DNA of 64,000 bases from Christensenella massiliensis (GCA_900155415.1 LT700187.1:620001-684000); one strand, 5' to 3'; shown: positions 1 to 8,703, counted from the first letter of the stretch. Notes: generated by a model not told the origin, from the sequence alone. Translations and numbers: made by a program.

Positions 1-186
1 CCGTGCGTAGCCGTCCGCCGCATGTGCGGCGTGCTGCTCGTGGCAGGTCAGGACATGGTTGATTTCGGGGTAATCATAAAGCGCGTTGTAAAGAGCGATG
101 ACCGTTCCGCCCGGAAATCCGAATACGGTGTCGACATCCTGCTCCTTGAGGCACTCCATGATGATCTGCGCTCCTGTTAATTTCAC
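1..186 (-). CDS. ilvB: Acetolactate synthase large subunit, N-terminal part
   Basis: The first 62 codons of a gene that continues beyond the left edge. Acetolactate synthase condenses pyruvate with pyruvate or 2-oxobutyrate in branched-chain amino acid synthesis, using thiamine diphosphate. Visible family marks are the start KLTGAQIIMECL, the segment DTVFGFPGG and HEQHAAHAADGYAR, whose Glu is the cofactor-activating residue. I chose the GTG at 186 because it is followed directly by the conserved KLTGAQ and preceded by a purine-rich site. A leader peptide and an attenuator lie directly upstream, so expression is probably set by branched-chain amino acid supply. Confidence 0.93.
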   Translation of the reverse strand, partial: MKLTGAQIIMECLKEQDVDTVFGFPGGTVIALYNALYDYPEINHVLTCHEQHAAHAADGYAR

Positions 187-228
187 TGTTTTTTCCCTCT
201 TTCTTCCAGCTTTTCCCCGTTCCCTAAC

Positions 229-257
229 AAAAAAGGCCTGCGCTTATCGCGCAGGCC
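229..257 (-). terminator. Attenuator upstream of ilvB
   Basis: On the minus strand a perfect 9-bp GC-rich stem (GGCCTGCGC with GCGCAGGCC, loop of 5) is followed by a run of T. It lies between the leader peptide stop and the ilvB start, so it terminates transcription inside the leader rather than after a gene. Confidence 0.88.
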
Positions 258-287
258 CTCAAATCACTTCCTGATCTCAAGTCCTTA

Positions 288-398
288 TCATGCCCTTTCG
301 GCACAACCGCAATAAGCCTTATTCGCTTCGCCAATAATGACTAGGCTAATAAGGTTAATAAGGACTACGATAAAGTTGTGGGAATACTGCTTACTCAT
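288..398 (-). CDS. ilv operon leader peptide (36 aa)
   Basis: A 36-codon frame starting MSKQYSHNF with the purine-rich site GGAAACGGAAAAG before its ATG. Eleven of thirteen consecutive codons (residues 10-22) are Ile, Val or Leu. It ends about 30 bases before the attenuator stem and about 100 bases before ilvB. Short hairpins inside and after it (the AATAAGGCTTATT palindrome and a TGCC-GAAA-GGCA type stem near the stop) could form alternative structures. Known biology of ilv attenuation suggests that ribosomes stalling on these codons prevent the downstream terminator. Many Firmicutes use a T-box for this, but I see no T-box sequence. The role is inferred; the codon run is directly visible. 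Confidence 0.82.
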   Translation of the reverse strand: MSKQYSHNFIVVLINLISLVIIGEANKAYCGCAERA

Positions 399-1074
399 CT
401 TTTCCGTTTCCTTCACTTTACTGGTATTTATCATAATGCCATTTTTCTGCGATGTCAATCTTTTTTTAAAAAATTTTCGCGGCATTTTATCCTCGGCGGA
501 GCTCTCCCGGTCTGTAAGAACGTCTTATTTCATTCCTGCTGCACAGCGCTGTGCGGGATTTTCCATGCGAACAGTCTGTTGGCCGTGAGCATAAAACGGC
601 CCAAAGCCTTTTGGTAAATGTGCATTGGTACCATTTGGAATTTGAGCGAATGTTTTTGTCTTTCCAATACGCCGCGCAGCGGCATAAACCCGCAAAAAGC
701 CAGCGACCGAATCAGCGTTGAGAGGATACTGCAAGCCTTTAACCGATGGAAGCGTGTTTTTTTGCAGAAGAGGAACGAATTTCAAAGCCTTCGGCAAAAT
801 GCCGGGGGCTTTGTGCTCAGACGTGTTTACCATTGACGATATAGATATCGCTTGCTGTATGAACGTGCTACAGGTGCAGTCCCGAAAAAAGTTGGCAGCG
901 ACAGCGAACCGTCGCGAGGGTGTTTACAACCGAACAGATGAGCCGAGCGTGACTTTTCGGAAGAGGAGCAGCAGCGTTATAAAGCAATGGGACCACGCTT
1001 TTGCGTGGTCTCTGCTAATGTCGCTTGCTGCGGCGTGGTGAAGTCTGCCAAAATGAATATTTATTTGCGGGTAA
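399..1074. other. Long region without a recognised gene
   Basis: About 680 bases between the ilv leader and the tRNA terminator. The longest open frame (525-833, minus, 102 codons) has no ribosome binding site and matches no family I recognise. A perfect 8-bp hairpin (GACCACGC-TTTT-GCGTGGTC) lies near 991-1010 without a clear T-run. The promoter of the ilv leader should be at its left end, but I could not place convincing -35 and -10 boxes. I see no rRNA, tmRNA or RNase P signature. Confidence 0.4.
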
Positions 1075-1111
1075 TAAAAATATCGCAACCCGCCAAGGTG
1101 AATTGCGATAT
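1075..1111 (-). terminator. Terminator of the tRNA-Arg gene
   Basis: A 9-bp stem (ATATCGCAA with TTGCGATAT) followed on the minus strand by TTTTTATT, about 24 bases after the tRNA 3' end. Confidence 0.75.
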
Positions 1112-1134
1112 CGAGTGCGGCAACTTGCCGCTGG

Positions 1135-1208
1135 CGTTCCCGGCGCGATTCGAACGCGCGGCCTTTCGCTTAGGAGGCGAACGCTCTATCCTGCTGAGCT
1201 ACGGGAAC
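1135..1208 (-). tRNA. tRNA-Arg (anticodon CCU)
   Basis: A full cloverleaf on the minus strand: acceptor stem GTTCCCG/CGGGAAC with discriminator G, D-stem GCTC/GAGC, anticodon stem TTCGC/GCGAA with loop CTCCTAA (anticodon CCT), and T-arm with the GTTCGAATC loop. The 74-nt gene does not encode the CCA end. It has its own promoter and terminator and so is a single-gene unit reading the rare AGG codon. Confidence 0.96.
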
Positions 1209-1299
1209 ATGCACAATATTGACCGCGCGCCTATTCAAGATAGAGTGGGCGCCGTACGGCTGCGCCGCCCTTCTGTACGATAGGCGCATCATGCATTTT

Positions 1300-1328
1300 A
1301 TTCTAATATAAACGCCCCTGTTTTGCAA
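1300..1328 (-). promoter_or_regulatory. Promoter of tRNA-Arg
   Basis: On the minus strand TTGCAA, a 17-base spacer, then TAGAAT, about 90 bases upstream of the tRNA 5' end. Confidence 0.65.
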
Positions 1329-1406
1329 TTACTTTTATGAGAAAACCAAAAATTTCCGGAACAGATATCCTCACTCTTTCTGCCGTTTGCGCCTTACCGC
1401 GCTTAT

Positions 1407-4223
1407 TCAGGGCAGATACCGCGCCATCACAGCCCGCATTTCATTGAGATCGACCGGCTTTGCGATGTGTTCGTTCATTCCTGCGTCTTTCGCACGCCCG
1501 ACATCCTCAGCGAATGCGTTCGCCGTCATCGCGACGATTGGCATATCCCTGACGTCTTTCCGTTCGAGCTTTCTTATTTCTCTTGCAGCGTCATAACCAT
1601 TCAGGACCGGCATCTGGATATCCATAAAGACCATATCGTAGTATCCCTCCGGCGAATCTTCCACCATACGGACAGCCTCTTTTCCGTTCCCGGCCCATTC
1701 CGTCCGTACGCCCTCCATGCGCAGAAGCTCACACGCTATTTCCGCATTCAAATCATTGTCTTCCACCAGCAAAACACGTTTGTCGGAATAATCCGGCGGG
1801 TCTGCCGGTCCGGCTGCTTCTTTTTCCCGTTCCGTTCTGCGCATAATCTCCCGGAGGCACTGGACGAGCCTGCTTTTTGGCAGCGGCTTTGCAATAAAAT
1901 ATTCTATGTCGAGAGCGCGCGCTTCCTCTTCGATCTTAGACCAATCATAAGCCGATACGATGATGACAGGAAGGTCCTTTCCAAGCTGTCTGCACATTTC
2001 CTTTGCTGCAGCAGGCCCGCTGATCCCCGGCATTTTCCAGTTCAAAACAGCGGCAAAATAGCTGTCCCCTGCCCTGCTGCATGCTTTCACGCGCTCCACC
2101 GCCTGCTCTCCGGATACACAGAATTCCGTTGACAGTCCGATCTCTTCCAGCATAGCGCAGGTCTTTTTTCCTGCGGCAATATCATCGTCCGCCACCAATA
2201 CACGCTTCCCTTTCAGCTCATCAATCTTTTCTCCCTGCCCGCCGGGCAGCTTCAGATGGATCGTTACCGTAAACCGTGAGCCCTTATTGATACTGGAATC
2301 CACTCTGATCTCTCCGTCCATCATCCGAATCAAATTGCGGGTGATCGTCATTCCAAGGCCTGTGCCGTTGATTTTTGCGACCCTGCTGTCCTCTGCCCGC
2401 GCGAACGGCTCGAACAATTCCTGTTGGAACTCTTTCGTCATGCCGATCCCATTATCTTCAAATATAAATTCGTATTCTCCATATCCCGGGTTCTTCAGTG
2501 CTCTCTCCCTGATGCAGATACTGATCTTCCCGCCATCCGGCGTATATTTTGCCGCGTTACTGACCAAATTGACAAAAGCCTGCTGAATGCGGAGTCTGTC
2601 TCCTATGGCCCGTTCATGCTGTAATTCTCCGATTTGGACTTCAAAACAGTGCCGCCGCTGGCTCATTTGCGGCTGCACCATTGCTACCATATCGTCGATC
2701 AGGCCTGAAAGGTTGAACTCTTCCTCCTGCAGTTCCATTTTTCCCGATTCGATCTTGCTCATATCCAGTACCTCGTTGATGAGAGAAAGCAGATGTTCTG
2801 AGGCCGTCGTTATCTTCGCGAGACATTTTTTTACTTGCTCATGATCTTCTATATTTGCTTCAGCAATTGCGGTAAATCCAACGATCGCATTCATCGGCGT
2901 ACGGATGTCGTGGCTCATGCGGGATAAAAACTCTGATTTTGCTGTGTTTGCCGCTTCCGCATAATTATAAGCCTCCTGCATGGCCTGCTGCTGCATCAGC
3001 TTTTCCACTTTGATTTTATCGATATCGAGCTGATACATGATTGCCTTCGACGGTCTTTCGCCGATGCGCTCAGCCACCTGATAGACCGTTCGCCGCCATC
3101 TGTTGTTCAGACTGTTTGTACGATATTCCAGCTCGATCCGCCGCTCCTCCGCGAGTACCCGGCGCAGACGCTCTATATCCGTAAACTCCCGGAACATCCC
3201 GATATATTCCGGCGCTGTCAGCTGCTTTGCCACCATCTCCATCACTTCACTATAGCATCCGCTTTCCGGAATATCCGGGACGAGCGCCTTTTTGTCATAG
3301 GAAAGTACGGAATAGGCATCTTTTTCCAGATCTATCTCGAAAATACCGATATATTCATCTTTCAGGCTCTGCAAAACATGCTCCAGCTTGCGGTGGGACA
3401 GCTCCTGCTGCTTGATATCCGTGATATCCGCTACCGTTCCCGCCACGCTCTTTTGCCCATCCCCGCAGCATACGACGGCCCCTGTAACGGCATACCACCG
3501 CTTTTTCCCCGTTTTCACACCATATAGCTGCACCTGAACAGGTTTTTTCGCACCATTCTGCAGCAGGTCCTGCAAAATGGGGATATCGCTTTCCGGGCAA
3601 ATCTTCCCCGACTGCAGTTTTTGAGTATACTCCTCAATAAGATACCCTTTTTCTCCGCCCTTAGCGGCATTATAATGGGCGGGGAAAACCGTCAGGCTGT
3701 CTTTTCCTCCATCGTATTGGAACGTATACCGTTCTGATGAATAAATGATCTGCCGGTAACGTTCATGCTCCATATCCTTTAGATAGCGTTCTGTAATATC
3801 ACGGTACACCCCGACGGCAGTTCCTGTAGAATCTCCCTCTTCGTTCAGGATGGCACGGAATTTCAGATCATAAACGATCTCTTTTCCCACGGCAGGAATG
3901 AGCTTCACGATCCCGCCTGCGTCCTTCGCGCCGTTTATCATGGCTTCGTGTATCCGGATATATTCCTCCTGCGTATCTTCCGATATGATACCGCGCCGTG
4001 CCATTTCATACGGAACGCCGGTCTGGACCGTTTCAACTCCAAAGGCCTCCGCGGTTTTTTCGTCCACAAGGATCATCTGTTTTTTGGTATCGTAGGAAAA
4101 AACAAGACTTCCGCATTCTTCCGCGGCGATCTGGAACGCTTTCATGCTGTTGTACAGTTTTTCATTCGATTCACGCAGAAGCGCATAGGCTTTGCGCAGC
4201 TCTCCGATGTCTTTTCCATCCAT
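1407..4223 (-). CDS. Hybrid sensor histidine kinase with two receiver domains
   Basis: A 938-aa cytoplasmic two-component protein. PAS-like sensory regions fill residues ~25-400 (one ends with GVYRDITER, another with GTVADITD). The phosphorylation site is His438 in SHDIRTP, then the kinase domain with N-box NLVSNAAKY, DNGIGM and GTGLGM. Receiver 1 (~673-790) keeps the acidic cluster Asp679-681 and Lys779, but the phosphoacceptor position is Asn728 (VLNWKMPG), so it cannot be phosphorylated in the usual way. Receiver 2 (~814-936) is normal, with Asp868 in FMDIQMP. No membrane segment and no DNA-binding output domain are present. It starts 2 bases after the stop of the upstream membrane-bound kinase, so the two are made together. 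The signal is unknown. Confidence 0.9.
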   Translation of the reverse strand: MDGKDIGELRKAYALLRESNEKLYNSMKAFQIAAEECGSLVFSYDTKKQMILVDEKTAEAFGVETVQTGVPYEMARRGIISEDTQEEYIRIHEAMINGAKDAGGIVKLIPAVGKEIVYDLKFRAILNEEGDSTGTAVGVYRDITERYLKDMEHERYRQIIYSSERYTFQYDGGKDSLTVFPAHYNAAKGGEKGYLIEEYTQKLQSGKICPESDIPILQDLLQNGAKKPVQVQLYGVKTGKKRWYAVTGAVVCCGDGQKSVAGTVADITDIKQQELSHRKLEHVLQSLKDEYIGIFEIDLEKDAYSVLSYDKKALVPDIPESGCYSEVMEMVAKQLTAPEYIGMFREFTDIERLRRVLAEERRIELEYRTNSLNNRWRRTVYQVAERIGERPSKAIMYQLDIDKIKVEKLMQQQAMQEAYNYAEAANTAKSEFLSRMSHDIRTPMNAIVGFTAIAEANIEDHEQVKKCLAKITTASEHLLSLINEVLDMSKIESGKMELQEEEFNLSGLIDDMVAMVQPQMSQRRHCFEVQIGELQHERAIGDRLRIQQAFVNLVSNAAKYTPDGGKISICIRERALKNPGYGEYEFIFEDNGIGMTKEFQQELFEPFARAEDSRVAKINGTGLGMTITRNLIRMMDGEIRVDSSINKGSRFTVTIHLKLPGGQGEKIDELKGKRVLVADDDIAAGKKTCAMLEEIGLSTEFCVSGEQAVERVKACSRAGDSYFAAVLNWKMPGISGPAAAKEMCRQLGKDLPVIIVSAYDWSKIEEEARALDIEYFIAKPLPKSRLVQCLREIMRRTEREKEAAGPADPPDYSDKRVLLVEDNDLNAEIACELLRMEGVRTEWAGNGKEAVRMVEDSPEGYYDMVFMDIQMPVLNGYDAAREIRKLERKDVRDMPIVAMTANAFAEDVGRAKDAGMNEHIAKPVDLNEMRAVMARYLP

Positions 4224-4225
4224 GC

Positions 4226-6250
4226 TTATTTTTCCTTTCCCTTATCCGTTTCGGACTGCTCCAATATGTCTGCGAGCCTTTCAATGCTGATCGGCTTGGC
4301 AATATGATCATCCATACCGGAATCGAGCGCCGCCTTGATATCTTCTGCAAATGCGTTCGCCGTCATCGCGACGATGATCACAGCCTTCGCATCCGCACGT
4401 TCCAAAGCCCGAAGCGCCTTCGTTGCCTCATATCCGTTCATCACCGGCATCATGACGTCCATAAAGACAGCGTCGAAATATCCTTCCCGGTGCGCCGCAA
4501 ACAACTCTACCGCCTTTTGTCCATTATTTACCCGCACGGCTTCCGCGCCCCGCATTTTCAGCAGCTCCATCATGATCTCTGCATTGATATCATTATCTTC
4601 TGCCAAAAGATATCGTTTCCCTCCGAAATTGTAGCCCGAACTGTCTTTGCTCTTTTCGCTTTTTTCTTCTCTGCTGTGATCGATACGAAACTCCAGTATA
4701 ACGGTGAAGGTGCTTCCTTCTCCCTGACGGCTGTCTGTTGAGATCGTTCCTCCCATCGCGTCGACCAGTGCCTTGACGATCGACATACCGAGGCCTGTTC
4801 CCTGTATTTTGGACAGCTCCGCTTTCTCGCTGCGTGAAAACGGCTCAAACAGCCTCCCCATAAATTCAGGGGGTATGCCCATTCCGTTGTCTTCCACCTT
4901 GAACTGCATCTTGGCATAGTTTGCATTGCTCTGCTCAAGCTCTTCCACAGAGAAACGAACCTTCCCGCCCTCCTGCGTATATTTCACGGCATTGGAAAGC
5001 AGATTGATGAGTATTTTATTGATGCGCAATTCGTCGCATGTAAACAAACGGTGTGAAATATTCAAAAGCTCTACCTGAAGCTCCTGCGCTTTGGCGCTGG
5101 CCTGCGGCTGGATGACTGTTACGACCTCGTCGACGATCTGGCCGATCTCGCAGTTGCTCTCCTGCAGGGAAACGACACCGCTCTCGATCTTGGACATATC
5201 CAATACATCATTGACCAATCCCAGCAATTGCTTAGACGAGACCAGCACTTTGTCGAGGCAATCTTCCACCTTTTCCGGCTCTGATGTATGCCGCTTCGCG
5301 ATCTCTGTCATGCCGATGACCGCGCTGATTGGGGTACGTATGTCGTGAGACATATGAGCCAGAAAACTGCTTTTCGCTTCGTTGGACGATTCCGCAATGC
5401 TCATGGCATGCTGAAGCACACGGTGTGCGTGTCTTTCCTCCGTGCGGTCTGCCATTACTAAAATAAATTTATCGGTATTTTCTATCGATACGTGATATAA
5501 GGTCTCCTGATACCACCGCCGTTCGCCCGTTTTCTGATGAAGGCGTTCCCTTTCCTGCCGTCTGAATTCGCCCAGCCTGATCCCGCGCAGATCCGCCGCA
5601 GTTATTTCATGCTCCGGATCGAGTGCCGTCGTTCCCAGAGCACGGATATTATTTTTCATATTTGCCTGCGTGATCCCTAACAGCCGCTCGATATTGGGAC
5701 TTACATACTCTACAGTGTAATCCTGCGGTGCAAACATAATAAAAATATCGTCTACATTGCTCGCAAGCACTCCGAACAGCTGTTCCCGGTATTTGATCTC
5801 AATATCCTTGCTGCGTATATTGGCTTTGTGCCATTTCCGGAAAAATAAAAGCCCTGCTATGCCGATCACGGTGCATGCGGCTAAAAATATCGTAACTATG
5901 GGGATCCGCCTTCCTGCAATGGACGCGTAAGAGGCCTCCGTACGTTTCGGAGCGGCCGTTAACAGCCGTTCCCGGCTGCCAGCCGGGCGCGAGAACAGCA
6001 AATCGTCTATTTTTCCGATCTGATATCGTTTCTCTTCATTCAAAAAAGCATTTATGGTTTCCGCACAAAAAGAATGAGCCTTTCCGCTGCCTGCATTTCC
6101 GGCACCATTATGCTCCGCAGAGATTTCGGTCGATCCTATCCTGCCGCTTTGCAGAGCAGCGTCTTTCTGCGTAGCCAAAATTGTTCCGCAGCCGCTCCCC
6201 ACCAAAACTAAGAAAAGGACGCCGGCAAGCATTGCGCAAATCTTTCTCAT
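4226..6250 (-). CDS. Membrane-anchored hybrid sensor histidine kinase
   Basis: A 674-aa sensor kinase. The N-terminus is a hydrophobic export signal ending in GSGC, a marginal lipobox. A ~90-residue extracytoplasmic part follows, then a membrane helix at about residues 116-137, a PAS domain (~155-275), His302 in SHDIRTP, N-box NLLSNAVKY, DNGMGI, GTGLGM, and a receiver with Asp598 in FMDVMMP. No output domain is attached, so a separate response regulator or the neighbouring kinase must carry the signal on. It is the first gene of the pair; the second follows after 2 bases. Compared with its neighbour, its single receiver has an intact phosphoacceptor. Confidence 0.9.
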   Translation of the reverse strand: MRKICAMLAGVLFLVLVGSGCGTILATQKDAALQSGRIGSTEISAEHNGAGNAGSGKAHSFCAETINAFLNEEKRYQIGKIDDLLFSRPAGSRERLLTAAPKRTEASYASIAGRRIPIVTIFLAACTVIGIAGLLFFRKWHKANIRSKDIEIKYREQLFGVLASNVDDIFIMFAPQDYTVEYVSPNIERLLGITQANMKNNIRALGTTALDPEHEITAADLRGIRLGEFRRQERERLHQKTGERRWYQETLYHVSIENTDKFILVMADRTEERHAHRVLQHAMSIAESSNEAKSSFLAHMSHDIRTPISAVIGMTEIAKRHTSEPEKVEDCLDKVLVSSKQLLGLVNDVLDMSKIESGVVSLQESNCEIGQIVDEVVTVIQPQASAKAQELQVELLNISHRLFTCDELRINKILINLLSNAVKYTQEGGKVRFSVEELEQSNANYAKMQFKVEDNGMGIPPEFMGRLFEPFSRSEKAELSKIQGTGLGMSIVKALVDAMGGTISTDSRQGEGSTFTVILEFRIDHSREEKSEKSKDSSGYNFGGKRYLLAEDNDINAEIMMELLKMRGAEAVRVNNGQKAVELFAAHREGYFDAVFMDVMMPVMNGYEATKALRALERADAKAVIIVAMTANAFAEDIKAALDSGMDDHIAKPISIERLADILEQSETDKGKEK

Positions 6251-6642
6251 ATCCTATTCTCCGCTGTTTCCTGTATCCCCACGTGCCGCATGGTGTATGC
6301 CGCGTTTTGTGCAGACATCGCATAGTATATCTATTTTATTATTGTAAACATTTTATATTATTTATACACTATTTTTTGAAAAAATGAAATAGACATTGTG
6401 TATATTCTTTATTCCGATTTTAGTCACCCGGTATTTTTGTGCCTCTCTTGTGCGTAAATAGGTCTTCCGGCTTTCCCGATCTAAAGGACTTCCATTGCCG
6501 CGCGGCACTTTTCAGAACCTCTCATGCGAGCCTTGACCTTGCACCATTTAATAGTCTGCAACGGAATACCGGAAAACATCGCATGCTCCGGCTATCAGAC
6601 GATCCGGAGCTGCTTTTCGCCTCAAATGCATCTTTAGATATA
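6251..6642. other. Intergenic region with the kinase operon upstream DNA
   Basis: The part near 6320-6400 is very AT-rich and holds several -10-like boxes on the minus strand (for example TATACT and TATAAA) ahead of the kinase operon, but no clearly best promoter. From about 6420 to 6640 I see no gene and no recognised element. Confidence 0.45.
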
Positions 6643-6678
6643 AAAAAACCCGCCAACCATACGGTTTGCGGGTTTTTA
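6643..6678 (-). terminator. Terminator after rpsI
   Basis: Stem ACCCGC-CAACC with GGTTT-GCGGGT flanked by A- and T-runs on both sides, directly after the rpsI stop. It could work in both directions. Confidence 0.85.
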
Positions 6679-6690
6679 AGTGCTTTTCTT

Positions 6691-7086
6691 TTAACGCTTG
6701 GAGAACTGCGGCGCTCTTCTTGCTGCCTTGAGGCCGTATTTCTTTCTTTCCTTCATTCTCGGGTCGCGCGTCAGGAACCCTGCGGATTTCAGCGCCGGAC
6801 GAAGCTCCGGTTCTGCCTTGATGAGCGCGCGGGCGATGCCGTGGCGAATCGCGCCTGCCTGACCGGTATAGCCGCCGCCCTTTACAGATACGAACACATC
6901 ATATTTCCCTGTGGTCTCTGTTACGACAAAGGGAGAACGCACGAGCATCTTCAGCGTTTCATAGCCAAAAAATTCTTCTACGTCTCTCTTATTGACTGTG
7001 ATATTACCGGTGCCCGCCATAATGCGCACCCGTGCAATGGATTTTTTTCTTCTGCCTGTTCCAAGGAACTGTTCTTTCTTTGCCAT
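6691..7086 (-). CDS. rpsI: 30S ribosomal protein S9
   Basis: A 131-aa protein of normal S9 length. It has the N-terminal [13 protein letters not shown] segment, the central [19 protein letters not shown] core and the invariant C-terminal tail RRAPQFSKR, whose last Arg contacts tRNA in the P site. It is the second gene of rplM-rpsI, starting 18 bases after rplM, and is followed by a strong terminator. Confidence 0.98.
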   Translation of the reverse strand: MAKKEQFLGTGRRKKSIARVRIMAGTGNITVNKRDVEEFFGYETLKMLVRSPFVVTETTGKYDVFVSVKGGGYTGQAGAIRHGIARALIKAEPELRPALKSAGFLTRDPRMKERKKYGLKAARRAPQFSKR

Positions 7087-7104
7087 TTAAACCTTCCCTC
7101 CCTT

Positions 7105-7533
7105 TTACAGCTCTATTGCTTCGGGCTTCTGGGCCGCGTGGTCGTGCTCCGCGCCTCTGTATATGCGCAGCTTCTTGAGCATCTTGCGCCCCAGCTTGTT
7201 TTTAGGAAGCATTCTTCTGACTGCTTCATACAGGGCAAATTCCGGCTTGTTTTCCATCAGGTCCCTGTATTTCGTCATCTTCAGGCCGCCCGGATATCCC
7301 GAGTGTCTGTAATGGATCTTCTGATCCAATTTTTTCCCCGTAAAAACGAGCTTTTCCGCATTGATCACAATGACATAATCTCCGGTATCTACATGCGGCG
7401 TATATTCCGGCTTATTTTTTCCGTGAAGAATGTTGGCTACCTTGCTTGCCAGACGTCCGAACACCTGTCCGTCCGCATCGACAACATACCATTTCTTCTC
7501 CACTTCGCCGGGTTTCGCCATATATGTTTTCAT
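7105..7533 (-). CDS. rplM: 50S ribosomal protein L13
   Basis: A 142-aa L13 with the typical W-Y-V-V-D-A start, GRLAS, the [11 protein letters not shown] segment, YRHSGYPGG and the [11 protein letters not shown] motif. L13 is an early assembly protein of the 50S subunit. It is the first gene of the rplM-rpsI pair and has its own promoter and a ~136-base untranslated leader, so it is transcribed independently of the truA end of the ribosomal cluster. Confidence 0.98.
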   Translation of the reverse strand: MKTYMAKPGEVEKKWYVVDADGQVFGRLASKVANILHGKNKPEYTPHVDTGDYVIVINAEKLVFTGKKLDQKIHYRHSGYPGGLKMTKYRDLMENKPEFALYEAVRRMLPKNKLGRKMLKKLRIYRGAEHDHAAQKPEAIEL

Positions 7534-7704
7534 TAGGCTTTCCTCCCTATGCTATCTTCGATTTTTATGTTCCGTGCGCAGCGTTTTTCTTTCCCGGGAG
7601 GTCCCAATTCCCAGTGCGGAAGCCCGCCGCTTTCGCGCGTGCACAGGGCTAATTGTGCATACAGGCGCATGAAATAGTTTACTGAAAATCCGCACGGTTG
7701 TCAA
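7534..7704 (-). promoter_or_regulatory. Promoter and structured leader of rplM-rpsI
   Basis: On the minus strand TTGACA (7699-7704), 17 bases, TAAACT (7676-7681). Transcription should start near 7669, giving a ~136-base leader with GC-rich potential stems around 7580-7660. Firmicutes often carry an autoregulatory L13 leader here; this sequence could be one, but I cannot confirm the conserved fold by eye. Confidence 0.7.
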
Positions 7705-7748
7705 GCTTTTTCATGAAAAAAGCAGCGGCCGCCCGGTGTTTGCGTTTC

Positions 7749-8006
7749 TTACAGGTCTTGTATATTCATTTTATCTATTTCGTCCTGCTTTCTCTTCTTC
7801 CGGTAAATGACGATGAAAGTGATGAACTGGATCGCCGCGCCAATGAGAAATACAATATTGAGAAATGCCAGAGCACAGGATACAATGGGTATCACAAGCC
7901 CCCACAGTCCGAATTTACGCGTGATAAAGCCCTCCGCCACACACATGACGGCAATGACAGCCACAAATATAGTCAGAAAAAGCACCATCGAACCTACCAT
8001 TGTCAT
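7749..8006 (-). CDS. Small membrane protein
   Basis: An 85-aa protein of unknown function with two or three hydrophobic helices (roughly residues 6-25, 33-50 and 53-68) and a strongly basic stretch RKKRKQ near the C-terminus, which suggests a cytoplasmic tail. Its ATG overlaps the stop of the upstream DUF2089-like regulator by 4 bases, so the two are translationally coupled. The pair may act together, for example as a membrane response controlled by the regulator; that is inference. Confidence 0.75.
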   Translation of the reverse strand: MTMVGSMVLFLTIFVAVIAVMCVAEGFITRKFGLWGLVIPIVSCALAFLNIVFLIGAAIQFITFIVIYRKKRKQDEIDKMNIQDL

Positions 8007-8308
8007 TTCTTTTCACCTCTTTTGCTTTTTTTATATTCCGAGATCAGAATTTTTGCCGTATCGAAGTCAAGCCTGTCGTTTACCGCCATCCGTTTTATGA
8101 GTGCCACATAAGGCTCCTCCGCATAGTCATCGCTGATATTGATCTTCTGTATCAGCTTATCCAACCGCAGGCGTACCGTCGGATAGGTAACGCCGTAGTG
8201 CTTTGCCATTTCCTTTAAGGAGCCGGATGCAAGAACAAAATTTTTGATAAAGGATATGTCTTCTTCCTCGAGTGCCGCCATCCATTCCGGGATAATTTCG
8301 ATTGCCAT
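8003..8308 (-). CDS. DUF2089-like helix-turn-helix protein
   Basis: A 101-aa protein. Residues ~10-60 match the DUF2089 pattern, with FVLASGSLKEMAKHYGV and the recognition-helix-like segment TYPTVRLRLDKLI. It is probably a small DNA-binding regulator; the zinc-ribbon half found in some DUF2089 proteins is absent. I start it at ATG 8308 (MAIEIIPEW), directly after a strong GGAGG. An upstream in-frame start would place coding sequence across the promoter and operator. The upstream region is a promoter overlaid by a perfect palindrome, which suggests that the protein represses itself. It overlaps the downstream membrane gene by 4 bases. Confidence 0.8.
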   Translation of the reverse strand: MAIEIIPEWMAALEEEDISFIKNFVLASGSLKEMAKHYGVTYPTVRLRLDKLIQKINISDDYAEEPYVALIKRMAVNDRLDFDTAKILISEYKKSKRGEKK

Positions 8309-8319
8309 GATTTTTCCTC

Positions 8320-8362
8320 CTTTAATAATATTAAATATATCATTTAATATTATTAAAGTCAA
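8320..8362 (-). promoter_or_regulatory. Promoter overlapped by a perfect 17-bp inverted repeat
   Basis: On the minus strand -35 TTGACT (8357-8362), 17-base spacer, -10 TATATT (8334-8339). The arms 8320-8336 and 8342-8358 are exact reverse complements around a 5-base centre, covering the spacer, the -10 box and the expected start of transcription. The ribosome binding site of the DUF2089-like gene begins right after it. A bound dimer would block the polymerase. Confidence 0.8.
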
Positions 8363-8676
8363 TATGCAAATTATTCTTTTATATTATTTGAAATAAGTAT
8401 AGAAAAAGCCGCAGAACCATTCCATTTTAAACAATTGATATATGGAGCCGCACGGCAAATGGAAAACAAGAAATAAAGATCATATTTCAGGGATGAACAG
8501 CTACAGCTTGGGCGTTTGCAAAAATACAGCGGCAAGACGCAAAGCCTACCTCCCGGGCATTTCGGTATGAGTTGATAAAAAAGCTGCGAGCTGCGTTCCG
8601 GACGTTTATCTAAAACTACCGTTTAGGTACGCAAATTGCGAAAGATGAAAAAGCATTTTAGCCCGTCAAAATAAAA
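8363..8676. other. Gene-free stretch
   Basis: About 310 bases between the operator and the GNAT terminator. I see no open frame with a ribosome binding site and no recognised RNA or repeat. Confidence 0.5.
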
Positions 8677-8702
8677 AGCCTCCCCCGTAGGAAGCTTTTT
8701 TC
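8677..8702 (-). terminator. Terminator of the GNAT gene
   Basis: On the minus strand AGCTTCC-loop-GGAGGCT followed by TTTTTA, directly after the GNAT stop codon. Confidence 0.75.
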
Positions 8703-8703
8703 T

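Noticed and set aside
525-833. 102-codon minus-strand frame near the ilv leader
   Set aside because: No ribosome binding site, no recognised domain; kept only as part of an unexplained region.
6439-7536. 365-codon plus-strand open frame opposite rplM and rpsI
   Set aside because: It lies antisense to two certain ribosomal protein genes and has no ribosome binding site; an effect of codon use.
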